From: an uncultured Eubacteriales bacterium
GTDB taxonomy: Bacteria; Bacillota; Clostridia; Oscillospirales; Oscillospiraceae
Direction: 5' to 3'
DNA length: 21,364 nucleotides
Assembly: GCA_900552725.1 (NCBI GenBank)
Contig: USAT01000026.1
Span: 1-21,364 of the forward strand
The notes under the pieces were generated by a model. The model was not told where the DNA came from. It worked only from the letters and a program-made list of their open reading frames with translations, and searched no databases. Position numbers and translations under genes: made by a program. Of the stretch, positions 9,201-15,433 are shown in pieces. The first letter of the stretch is position 1, and each line of letters opens with the position of its first letter.

Positions 9201-11012
9201 CAACTCCTCCTGCCGCAGCCGCTCCAGCGCGGAGCGGAGGGGGTGGCTCTCCGGCAGGGTCTGGCTGGCCCGGAAGAAGAATTGCAGCGCCGCCGCCTGC
9301 AGGGAGGGGCTGTGGCCCCGGCACTGGGCCAGGGCGAAGGCGGCCACCTGCTCCGCCCGCTCCTCCGTCAGCAGCTTCAGGGGCAGATAGCACAGGGTGT
9401 CCGTCAGAGCCAGCGCCGCGCCCTCGTCCTCCACATGGGGGGACTGGTAGTGGGACAGCAGCACCGACAGGAACTGCTCCGTCTCCTGGGGCGCGCAGTT
9501 TTCCAGCGTGGCGGACACCACCAGCTTGGCGGTGAAGCGGATGTGGCTGGTCTGCTGGGGCGTCAGCTTGTGGTCGGGGTAAAACAGCAGGTTCAGATAC
9601 TGGGACCACAGGGCGAACTGGGTCTGCTCCACCGCCGCGCGGGGCGCGGAGGAGGGCAGCTCCTTTTTATAGCGCAGGCTGAACTTGGCCATCACCTGGC
9701 CCATCAGCGCCGCCGCCTGGCGGCGGATGTCACCCTCCGGGTGCAGCAGCAGCTCATAGAGAAAGTACACCGTCTGGATCTTCTGGTTGGTGGACAGATA
9801 GGTGAAGTAGTCCTCCAGCACGCACAGATAGGTACGCACCCGCGTCCAGTCCTTTTCGCTGCGGGCCATCTCCAGCAGATCGGAGAACAGCCCCTCGTGA
9901 CTGAGGCGGCGCATCATGTCCAGGTTGTGCTCCACCGCCGTCAAGCAGAAGGCCCGGTAGTACTCATCCGGCTTCATCAGGGCGATGTCCGGCGGGGGAC
10001 TGGGCTCGGTGTTCCGGCCCTGCAGCGTCACGTCCACGCCGTGGGCGATGAGGTAGTCCTCAAAGTCCCGCAGCTTGCGGTAGACGTACTCATAGCGGCG
10101 CTTTTTGGCGGCGTCTACATTGTCCAGCTTGCTGAGGATCACGTCAAAGGCGTCCTTCAGGGCGTACAGCGCCGCCGTCTCCCGGCCGTCCGCCTCCCGC
10201 CGCTGCTTGGAGCGGAAGTCGGCGTAGATCAGCAGCATGGATTCCACCGACAAATTGGCCAGCTCCAGATCCCAGGTGGAGTGATTGCCGGCCACCTGGC
10301 CCACCTGGGGAAGGCCGGAGCGGGTCAGCCACTCGTCGGTATAGTAGTAGTGGAGATAGGGCACCCGTTCGCCGGGCATGCAGCCGAATTTGCCGATGTC
10401 GTGTCCGGCGGCGGCGGCAGAGGTCAGGGCCAGATCCACCGCCGCGCCGCTGCGGCGCAGGGCGCGGCCCGCCGTCATGGCCACATGGTGGACCATGGCG
10501 ATGTGCTGCAGGGTGCTGAAGGGCGTCAGCTCACTGCCCAAGCGCAGCAGCTCATAGACGAAATCCTGCCGCCATACCTGCAAAAACCGCGGATAGAAGG
10601 GGCTGCCCGCCGCCTCCTCGTCGGCGCAGAAGGCGAAGTCAATGTGCCAGTCGAAGGGCAGCGCGCGGCGCTCCTCCTCCAGCAGAAGCTGTATGGCAAG
10701 CAGGGCGCACAGGGCGAAGTCCTCCTGCGGCTCCGTGGCGGGACGGCGATGCTGGGGGTACAGGCGGGCGGTGGCATCGCTGAGGACGCAGCTGCACCAG
10801 CCGCCCTCCGGCACGGGGATGTCCGGCATGGCCTCGACGGCGGCCTCGATCAGCGCGCGGCAGGCAAGGCGCTGCCGCACCGGCAGAAAGCCCTCGAAAA
10901 ACCGGGCCTGGGCCCACCGCTGTGCCATCGCCGGGTCATGGAGCCGGGACTGGAAGGCGGCGGCCCGGAAGGCGTCGCTCCAGTGCTGGCAGAAAAAGGC
11001 TTTATGGGTCAT
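6264..11012 (-). CDS. Giant multidomain protein: HD + helical repeats + NadD-like nucleotidyltransferase + GNAT-like + PRTase-like
   Basis: 1582 residues in one uninterrupted frame. (a) About 160-300: HD hydrolase domain with H175/H176, H204-D205 in AAGHDIGKFG, H244 and D265. (b) About 360-880: alpha-helical, HEAT-like repeat region. (c) About 896-1092: nucleotidyltransferase of the NadD class, with GTFDPFTLSH (901-910; T-x-x-H instead of H-x-G-H), IVGSD (989-993) and ISSTRIR (1054-1060). (d) About 1125-1245: weak GNAT-like region. (e) About 1255-1582: type I phosphoribosyltransferase-like, with VILVDDQLHTG (1394-1404) at the PRPP loop. No signal peptide or membrane segment. The start follows AAAGGGGGA. 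It lies 97 bases after the aldolase gene and 14 before the dehydrogenase-like gene. In Bacillus nadD and the HD protein YqeK are separate neighbours; here both kinds of domain are in one chain. Domains (a), (c) and (e) rest on visible motifs; (b) and (d) are inferred. Overall function is unknown. Confidence 0.8.
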   Translation of the reverse strand: MTHKAFFCQHWSDAFRAAAFQSRLHDPAMAQRWAQARFFEGFLPVRQRLACRALIEAAVEAMPDIPVPEGGWCSCVLSDATARLYPQHRRPATEPQEDFALCALLAIQLLLEEERRALPFDWHIDFAFCADEEAAGSPFYPRFLQVWRQDFVYELLRLGSELTPFSTLQHIAMVHHVAMTAGRALRRSGAAVDLALTSAAAAGHDIGKFGCMPGERVPYLHYYYTDEWLTRSGLPQVGQVAGNHSTWDLELANLSVESMLLIYADFRSKQRREADGRETAALYALKDAFDVILSKLDNVDAAKKRRYEYVYRKLRDFEDYLIAHGVDVTLQGRNTEPSPPPDIALMKPDEYYRAFCLTAVEHNLDMMRRLSHEGLFSDLLEMARSEKDWTRVRTYLCVLEDYFTYLSTNQKIQTVYFLYELLLHPEGDIRRQAAALMGQVMAKFSLRYKKELPSSAPRAAVEQTQFALWSQYLNLLFYPDHKLTPQQTSHIRFTAKLVVSATLENCAPQETEQFLSVLLSHYQSPHVEDEGAALALTDTLCYLPLKLLTEERAEQVAAFALAQCRGHSPSLQAAALQFFFRASQTLPESHPLRSALERLRQEELTFALPSLRYRYARVCGVPAEQAMEALTNEEVSDILLDNLKTATPWMIKVVNVELLSRYAACGMGSAMQIAAHFANLIRVSEAVVVRQRAGRALLGIAPRLTSEERNEIAVELAKALESGHYEFSKYIPQYLGTFMLWLPPAELDEVIDYLAELLSHSADSVVASALDTVGFALESYRTYPQRFPEEEAVWDRRRRRLAGLLLKGMASYRQAVQQEAMYVLGDTLFASPRFPDERRAWLFTLCAHKLLFLMHENQEEGLNDLYCSAALYRMYQFIVRYETDNGPFRFTQRQKVAFFPGTFDPFTLSHKALACTIRDMGYEVFLAVDEFSWSKKTQPSLIRRRIASMSVADEFHVHLFPYNIPVNIATPGDLRRLKDMFAGRELYLIVGSDVIHGASSYKAAPSPDSVHSMNHIVFRRVSALHGEEKDMDADVGMITGKVVQLQLPSQLEDISSTRIRENIDMNRDISHLIDPMVQEYIYQRGLYLREPQYKPLLSPGTLRFDEAAPEAPLLAELQAIGMPPAAAQGVQRRGERIMTLRSGDELLAAASFDQRRTRELLALLGDPVRVNAVRNAASGRLLCITGMYGRDDESLQLLLTQLFAQAMEQDCLWALFAALDAPASPMADDLLRQQGLRPVRPGDPSLLLADMSAPVVFLQNVETAIKPPFSGDSAVLSAIRQARRRFKLGLVALYPGRLIFTISSQLVLHRLVEKITALNGVPMTPTQPRVLGPYMCVPFGKLLRRAAIPNTVTKTIHTDKVFAADRRTQWIQAFPGYAPLADQMRVVHSFRRPVILVDDQLHTGRRIGVLDPLAREQQVEIKEVLVGILSGQGRDLAQQLGRDVDYVYFVPNLRAWYVESTLYPFIGGDTVEHPAMERSGLQPSVNLVLPYVYPEHLRQCGADAAYTFSRTCIENTLYIIEALETAYRRVYARSLTLRRLSEAVVLPLCPDKGRMSYNPDGAVSDYLRDDLETLRRLKNLFR

Positions 11013-11080
11013 ATTGTTCCCCCTTTCCGCCTGTTTGGGCGGTGGAATGGTATTCTAAATGGCTGTTCAGTATTGCGATC

Positions 11081-11099
11081 CCGTCCTGAGAGGGGACGG
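11081..11099 (-). other. Small hairpin in the gap between the aldolase and giant-protein genes
   Basis: CCGTCC / GGACGG with a 7-base loop, starting about ten bases past the aldolase stop on the minus strand, without a U-run. A second short one (CCGCC / GGCGG, about 11029-11043) lies just before the giant gene's ribosome site. They may be attenuators, RNA-processing sites or chance. I see no convincing -35/-10 pair in this 97-base gap. Confidence 0.4.
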
Positions 11100-11109
11100 A
11101 TATCCTCCG

Positions 11110-11715
11110 TTACAGCTTCTCCAGAACGAACGGCTCGCCTACCTGCAGGGCATAGTGATAGATCCGGGCGCTGTCCTCAATGTACTGGGCGCGGGTGCGG
11201 GCCTCGTTCAGATCCCTGCCCACCGCCAGCACGCCGTGATTGTTCAGCAGGCAACCGCCCCGGCCATCCTTCAGACAGGGCACCGCGTTCTCCCCCACGG
11301 CAAAGGTGCCGGGTGTGGCGTATTCGGCGCACGCCACGTCGCCGCCCAGGAAGATCCGGGTCTCGATCAGCACCGAGGGTATGGGCTTATGCACCACGGC
11401 AAAGGCCGTGGCATAGGGGGAATGGGTGTGGAAGATGGCCTTGTGCTCCGGATAGGCCCGATAGACGGCGGCGTGCATCCGCCACTCGCTGGAGGGCTGC
11501 AAGTCGCCCTCGATGATGTTGCCGTCCAGATCGCACCGGACGATGTCCATGGGCCGCATCACCGTATAGCGCACCGAGGTGGGGGTAATCAGCATGGTAC
11601 CGTCCTCCAGCGCCACGCTGAGGTTGCCGCTGGTACCGGTGAACATTCCCTCGTGGAGGGATTCCAGACACACGTCCACCATTTCCTGCCGCAGTTCTTT
11701 GTGAGAATACTCCAT
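11110..11715 (-). CDS. Class II (zinc) aldolase, L-fuculose-phosphate aldolase family; probable 5-deoxy/5-methylthioribulose-1-phosphate aldolase
   Basis: 201 residues, normal for FucA-type class II aldolases, which split ketose-1-phosphates to DHAP plus an aldehyde with a zinc ion. Visible motifs are TGTSGNLS (26-33, phosphate loop), ITPTS (43-47), PSSEWRMH (74-81, with E77 as likely catalytic acid), the zinc histidines H96 and H98 in FHTHSPYATA, and H160 in NNHGVLAVG. The neighbours supply the context: with the phosphorylase, deaminase and MtnA-like isomerase upstream, the expected substrate is 5-deoxyribulose- or 5-methylthioribulose-1-phosphate (the DHAP-shunt step) rather than fuculose-1-phosphate; no fucose genes are present. 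The start follows AAAGAGGCG. It lies 40 bases after the isomerase gene. The family is certain, substrate inferred. Confidence 0.88.
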   Translation of the reverse strand: MEYSHKELRQEMVDVCLESLHEGMFTGTSGNLSVALEDGTMLITPTSVRYTVMRPMDIVRCDLDGNIIEGDLQPSSEWRMHAAVYRAYPEHKAIFHTHSPYATAFAVVHKPIPSVLIETRIFLGGDVACAEYATPGTFAVGENAVPCLKDGRGGCLLNNHGVLAVGRDLNEARTRAQYIEDSARIYHYALQVGEPFVLEKL

Positions 11716-11755
11716 TTTATCGCCTCTTTCGATTATTAAACAATTATTTCGTATC

Positions 11756-12823
11756 TCAGATCACCATTTCATACGGCCCCAGCTCGCTGACCTCCAGATA
11801 CTTTTGCAGGTCATAGGGGGAGTAGATGCCCAGATCGGTCACGATACCGGTGATTAGCTGGGGCGGCGTGATGTCGAAGGCAGGATAGTAGCCCTTCACG
11901 CCATCGGCCGCCGTCTTGACCCCCATGGCCTCCAGCGTATCCTGGGGGTTGCGCATCTCGATGTGGACGCTGTCCACCGTGGGATGGCCCTTGTCGGGGA
12001 TGCCGCTGATGTACACCGGCACACCCAGATAGTTGGCGGCAATGGAGATCTGGAAGGTACCCACCTTATTGGCGATATAGCCGTCACAGCAGATGGCGTC
12101 GGCGGCGCAGGTGAATACATCCACATGCTCGTGCTGCATCACATAGGCGGGCATGTTGTCGGTGATGACCGTCACGTCAAAGCCCATGTCATGGCAAACG
12201 GTGGCCGTCAGCCGCGCCCCCTGGAAATAGGGGCGGGTCTCCGGGCAGAACAGCCGGATGGTTTTGCCCCGTTCCCGGCACTCCTTCAGCATCATGGCCA
12301 GGATGGTCTCGGCAAAGCACTGGGTCATGACGGTGCCGTTGTCGGGGAACTTGTCCACCAGATGCTTGGCCATCTGGCCCACCCGGTTATAGCGGCGGTT
12401 GTTGGTAGCCACGGTATAGTCCCGGATGGCCAGCGCCACATCGGGGACACCCTGGGCGATGGCGGCCTTTGCCGCCTCCAGACAGCCGCCGCAGATGAGC
12501 TGCATCCGTCCCACGGTGGTAGGCCGTGCGTGGGAGATGGTGTCCATGGCCTGCTCCAAATAGGCCACCTGCCGCTCCGCCGTCATGTCCCGGCACTCCC
12601 AGGCCGCCAGCGCCATGCCCATGGCGGCGGCGGTGAAGGGCCCGGTGGACTGGGTCACCATGTCCGTCAGCGCCTGGGCCACCTCGCCGTGGGTGCGGCA
12701 AGTGACGAACTCTACCCGCCGGGGATATACCCGGCGATCCAATATCCGCACCTGGCCGCTGTCGTACCAGGCCACGTTTTCATACTGCATCATAAAGGCA
12801 AGGCCTTTGTCCGCTCTTTCCAT
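11756..12823 (-). CDS. mtnA: MtnA-like S-methyl-5-thioribose-1-phosphate isomerase (eIF2B-alpha/MtnA family)
   Basis: About 355 residues. The family converts 5-substituted ribose-1-phosphate to the ribulose-1-phosphate. Numbering from an in-frame ATG at 12829: ARPTTVGRM (101-109), TQCFAET with C171 at the catalytic-Cys position, ETRPYFQGARLTA (197-209), TDNM (223-226), and AADAICCDGYIANKVGT (242-258) with D244 near the catalytic Asp. The best-spaced start is the ATG at 12823 (9 bases from GAGGAG); the ATG at 12829, two codons earlier, has only 3 bases. Compared with textbook MtnA the motifs are rather divergent (TQC rather than the usual T-x-CN), so the substrate may be 5-deoxyribose-1-phosphate, or ribose-1,5-bisphosphate as in the related archaeal isomerase. 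The position between deaminase (17-19 bases) and aldolase (40 bases) favours MTA or 5'-deoxyadenosine salvage. Confidence 0.85.
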   Translation of the reverse strand: MERADKGLAFMMQYENVAWYDSGQVRILDRRVYPRRVEFVTCRTHGEVAQALTDMVTQSTGPFTAAAMGMALAAWECRDMTAERQVAYLEQAMDTISHARPTTVGRMQLICGGCLEAAKAAIAQGVPDVALAIRDYTVATNNRRYNRVGQMAKHLVDKFPDNGTVMTQCFAETILAMMLKECRERGKTIRLFCPETRPYFQGARLTATVCHDMGFDVTVITDNMPAYVMQHEHVDVFTCAADAICCDGYIANKVGTFQISIAANYLGVPVYISGIPDKGHPTVDSVHIEMRNPQDTLEAMGVKTAADGVKGYYPAFDITPPQLITGIVTDLGIYSPYDLQKYLEVSELGPYEMVI

Positions 12824-12840
12824 TTTCATTTTCTCCTCTC

Positions 12841-14130
12841 TTACGCGCCGTACAGCCGCTTTGCGGCGGCGCGGGCCTCATACAGCACCCGCTCCTTGTC
12901 CAGCGTCAGGTATTCTCCGTTTTCATACAGCACCCTGCCGTCCACCATGGTCATGCACACATCGGCGGCCTGGGCGCTGTATACCGCAAGGCCCGCAGTG
13001 TCCAGATGGGGACAGAGATGGGGCGCGTTCAAGTCGATGGCCATGATGTCCGCCCGCTTTCCGGCCTGGATGGCACCGGTGTCGTCCCGGCCCTGCAGTC
13101 TCGCGCCGCTGACCGTGGCCATGTCCAGCACCTGACCGGCCGGTAAGATCGCCGCATCGTGGTGATAGCCGTTGTGAAGGATGGCCGCCAGATGCAGCTC
13201 CTCCAGCATGTTCAGGTTATTGTTGCTGGCCGCGCCGTCGGTGCCCAGCGCCACGTTGACACCCTCCGCCAGCAGCGCGGGAACCGGGGCAAAGCCGCTG
13301 CCCAGCTTCATGTTGCTGGTGGGATTGTGAACGACACTGACGCCCTTTTGCCGCAGAAGCGCCCGATCCGCTTCTGTCACCCACACGCAGTGGGCCGCGG
13401 CACAGGGCACATCAAACACCCCCAGATCGTTCATCCACGCTGCCGGTGTCTTGCCGTACTTCTCCATGCAGCCGTCGTGCTCGCTCCTCGTCTCGCTGAG
13501 ATGAATGTGCATCCGCGCGCCGTTCCGGCGGCACCATGCCGCCGTCCCCGCCGCCACGTCGGGATTGCAGGTGTACTCGGCGTGAAGGCAGCCCTCCACC
13601 CGGATGCGGCCGTCGGCGGCATTGTGCCAGTCATGGTAAAACCGCTCCAGCTTGCGGGCGCTCTCATTCTTTTCATAGGTATCCGTCGGGTCAAAGGCCT
13701 GCACCGGATAACAGAGGTTGGCCTTGATGCCGCACTCCGCCACCAGCTCCGCCGCCTCCCAGGGGAAGAAATACATGTCGGAAAAGCTGGTGGTGCCGCA
13801 GGCAAGCATCTCCAGCAGCGCCAGGGCCGTACCGGCCCGGATGTCCGCCGCCGTCATGCGGCCCTCCACCGGGAACACGCTGTCAAACAGCCACCTTTGC
13901 AGGGGGAGGTCGGTGCCAACGCCCCGCAGCAGCGTCATGGCGGCGTGAGTGTGGGCGTTCACCAGTCCCGGAAGCAGCAGCCTGCCGGACATGTCCTTCT
14001 CGCAGTCAAAGACGCCCTCCGGACGGGCAGCGCCCACATAGGTGATCACCGGGCCGTCAACGGCCACGAAGCCGCCCTGGATCACGCCGCCGGGCGCATA
14101 GACCCAGGCGTTTTTCAGTAATGTGGTCAT
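12841..14130 (-). CDS. mtaD: Amidohydrolase, 5'-methylthioadenosine / S-adenosylhomocysteine / 5'-deoxyadenosine deaminase
   Basis: 429 residues, the usual length of the MtaD/SAH-deaminase branch of the TRZ/ATZ amidohydrolases, which deaminate the adenine ring of 5'-modified adenosines. Visible along the chain are PGLVNAHTHAAMTLLRG (metal HxH plus the substrate-side LLRG), GTTSFSDMYFF, HAEYTC, HLSET with a following E, AAHCVW (metal His), HNPTSNMKLGSG and LGTDGAASNNNLNMLEE (metal Asp and the NN loop). All metal ligands are present. The ATG lies 4 bases after the phosphorylase stop, with its ribosome site (GAGGATG) inside the end of that gene, so translation is probably coupled. In archaea and clostridia such deaminases initiate 5'-deoxyadenosine and MTA recycling. 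Guanine or cytosine deaminase activity is less likely given the LLRG and NN motifs and the operon. Confidence 0.9.
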   Translation of the reverse strand: MTTLLKNAWVYAPGGVIQGGFVAVDGPVITYVGAARPEGVFDCEKDMSGRLLLPGLVNAHTHAAMTLLRGVGTDLPLQRWLFDSVFPVEGRMTAADIRAGTALALLEMLACGTTSFSDMYFFPWEAAELVAECGIKANLCYPVQAFDPTDTYEKNESARKLERFYHDWHNAADGRIRVEGCLHAEYTCNPDVAAGTAAWCRRNGARMHIHLSETRSEHDGCMEKYGKTPAAWMNDLGVFDVPCAAAHCVWVTEADRALLRQKGVSVVHNPTSNMKLGSGFAPVPALLAEGVNVALGTDGAASNNNLNMLEELHLAAILHNGYHHDAAILPAGQVLDMATVSGARLQGRDDTGAIQAGKRADIMAIDLNAPHLCPHLDTAGLAVYSAQAADVCMTMVDGRVLYENGEYLTLDKERVLYEARAAAKRLYGA

Positions 14131-14134
14131 GCTC

Positions 14135-14956
14135 TCACATCCTCGTCAGCACCTTTTTCAGGTACGCACTGAAGTTGTCGGCCACCAGATGTCCCACCTC
14201 GTTGACTTCCTCGTCGGTCAGGGGCTGATCCAGGATGCCCGCCGCCATGTTGGTGATGACGGAGAAGCCCAGGCAGGGCATGCCGCAGTGGGCCGCCGTC
14301 AGCGCCTCGGTCACGGTGGACATACCCACCGCGTCGCCGCCCAGGGTACGGATGGCGCGGATCTCCGCCGGTGTCTCGAACTGCGGGCCCTGCATGAAGA
14401 AATAGCACCCCTCATGAAAGGTCAGGCCGCTGCCCTGGGCGCACTCGCGGGCGACGGCACGCAGCTCGGGACTGTACATCTTCTGCACGTCGAAGAACCG
14501 GGGACCGAACTCCGGGATATTGGGACCCCGCATGGGGGAGCAGCCCGGCAGCATGATCTGATCGTTGATGATCATGATGTCGCCGGGCTTGTAGCCCAGG
14601 TTCACGCCCCCGGCGGCATTGGTCAGGATCACCGCCCTGCAGCCCAGCAGCTTGAACAGCCGGATGGGCGCCGTCAACTGCGGGAAGTCATACCCCTCGT
14701 AGGAGTGGAACCTCCCGGACATGCACACCACCTTCTTGCCGGCGATGGTGCCGCAGATCAGCTTCCCGGCGTGGGTAGCCACGGTGGAGCGCAGGAAATT
14801 GGGGATGTCCTCATAAGGGATCACCACCGGGGTTTCCACCTGGGCGGCAAAGGGGCCCAGGGACGAGCCCAGGATAATGCCGATCTCCGGCTGAAAGTCC
14901 AGCTTTTCCCGGACATACCGGGCGCTTTTCTCGAAAAATTCATAGGTATATTCCAT
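14135..14956 (-). CDS. punA: Purine nucleoside phosphorylase, trimeric type (6-oxopurine signature)
   Basis: 273 residues, typical of the trimeric PNP/MTAP family. It phosphorolyses a purine nucleoside to base plus pentose-1-phosphate. Visible motifs are GIILGSSLG (26-34, phosphate), GRFHSYEGY (81-89), LTNAAGG (111-117), QGPQFETPAE (189-198, E194 binds the base), GMSTVTEA (211-218) and VITNMAAG (233-240). N236 aligns with the human PNP Asn243 that selects 6-oxopurines; MTA phosphorylases have Asp there. So the expected substrate is a deaminated nucleoside (inosine, 5'-methylthioinosine or 5'-deoxyinosine), in line with the deaminase gene directly behind it. I chose the ATG at 14956 because TAGGAGGATATCCC precedes it; an upstream in-frame ATG at 15004 would lie within the promoter and lacks such a site. 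Confidence 0.92.
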   Translation of the reverse strand: MEYTYEFFEKSARYVREKLDFQPEIGIILGSSLGPFAAQVETPVVIPYEDIPNFLRSTVATHAGKLICGTIAGKKVVCMSGRFHSYEGYDFPQLTAPIRLFKLLGCRAVILTNAAGGVNLGYKPGDIMIINDQIMLPGCSPMRGPNIPEFGPRFFDVQKMYSPELRAVARECAQGSGLTFHEGCYFFMQGPQFETPAEIRAIRTLGGDAVGMSTVTEALTAAHCGMPCLGFSVITNMAAGILDQPLTDEEVNEVGHLVADNFSAYLKKVLTRM

Positions 14957-14985
14957 GGGATATCCTCCTATTATATATTGTATTG

Positions 14986-15014
14986 ATTTTACCACACCGG
15001 CCACATGGTGTCAA
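14986..15014 (-). promoter_or_regulatory. Sigma-A promoter of the nucleoside-salvage gene train
   Basis: On the minus strand a perfect -35 TTGACA (15009-15014) and a -10 TAAAAT (14986-14991) with 17 bases between. The start of transcription would fall about 24 bases before the phosphorylase ATG, leaving a very short leader and no room for a riboswitch. A near-perfect constitutive-looking promoter for the minus-strand train. Confidence 0.85.
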
Positions 15015-15061
15015 TTTCACCCGCTTCCACAATTTTCGTCGGTTTTCCTTCCAGAAAGGTC

Positions 15062-15089
15062 TTGCATTTTTTTATTTTCATGATACAAT
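15062..15089 (+). promoter_or_regulatory. Ferredoxin promoter with extended -10
   Basis: TTGCAT (15062-15067) and TACAAT (15084-15089) are 16 bases apart, and TG at 15081-15082 gives an extended -10. It is divergent to the promoter of the salvage operon. The TTGACA at 15094-15099 lies too close to the ATG to serve as a -35 for this gene. AATGGAGGT follows before the ATG. Confidence 0.65.
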
Positions 15090-15120
15090 AGCGTTGACAA
15101 ATCTTAATGGAGGTACCAAA

Positions 15121-15294
15121 ATGGCTTATCAGATCGGTTCCGCTTGCGTCAGCTGTGGCGCTTGCGCAGACGCTTGCCCCGTGGGCGCTATCTCCCAGGG
15201 CGATTCTCAGTACGTGATCGACGCTGGCGCTTGCCTGGACTGCGGTTCCTGCGCAGACACCTGCCCCAACGGTGCTATCAATCCCGCTGAGTAA
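15121..15294 (+). CDS. Small 2[4Fe-4S] ferredoxin (clostridial type)
   Basis: 57 residues. Two copies of CxxCxxCxxxCP bind two [4Fe-4S] clusters: C9, C12, C15, C19-P and C38, C41, C44, C48-P, in the classical pseudo-twofold arrangement. Size and spacing are those of the soluble clostridial ferredoxin that carries low-potential electrons between pyruvate:ferredoxin oxidoreductase, hydrogenases and radical-SAM enzymes. ATG follows GGAGGTACC. Nine of eleven alanines use GCT and two GCA, with no GCC, whereas the neighbouring genes overwhelmingly use GCC/GCG; this suggests a very highly expressed gene. It is monocistronic, with its own promoter and terminator. Confidence 0.96.
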   Translation: MAYQIGSACVSCGACADACPVGAISQGDSQYVIDAGACLDCGSCADTCPNGAINPAE

Positions 15295-15305
15295 AATCCG
15301 TACAT

Positions 15306-15340
15306 AAAAAACGGCCGGTGCAATGCACCGGTCGTTTTTT
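15306..15340 (+). terminator. Intrinsic terminator of the ferredoxin gene
   Basis: An 11-bp stem (ACGGCCGGTGC / GCACCGGTCGT, one G-U pair) with a 3-base loop AAT, flanked by an A-run on the left and six T on the right. It begins 12 bases after the stop codon. Confidence 0.93.
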
Positions 15341-15380
15341 ATGCGGACGGGCCGTCAGGGGTGCCAGCCCCGACAAACTC

Positions 15381-15409
15381 TTGCCCGAAGGCCCCGTATA
15401 TGCTATACT
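15381..15409 (+). promoter_or_regulatory. Promoter for the TrmN6-like gene and rsmI
   Basis: TTGCCC (15381-15386) and TATACT (15404-15409) are 17 bases apart, with TG at 15401-15402 extending the -10. It follows the ferredoxin terminator and precedes the methyltransferase ATG by 24 bases. Confidence 0.7.
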
Positions 15410-15433
15410 ATCCCCAGAAAAGGAGGGCTGCCC

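Noticed and set aside
8985..11516. 843-codon open frame on the plus strand
   Set aside because: Mirror of the giant gene and part of the aldolase gene; His/Gln/Gly/Leu-rich without motifs and no ribosome site.
11756..12823. Reading the MtnA-like gene as an eIF2B-type translation factor
   Set aside because: The Cys171, ETRP-x2-QGARLTA and NKVGT pattern and the neighbours fit a sugar-phosphate isomerase.
14957..15120. SAM, purine or adenosine-type riboswitch ahead of the salvage operon
   Set aside because: The promoter leaves only about two dozen bases of leader, and no aptamer-like pairing is visible.
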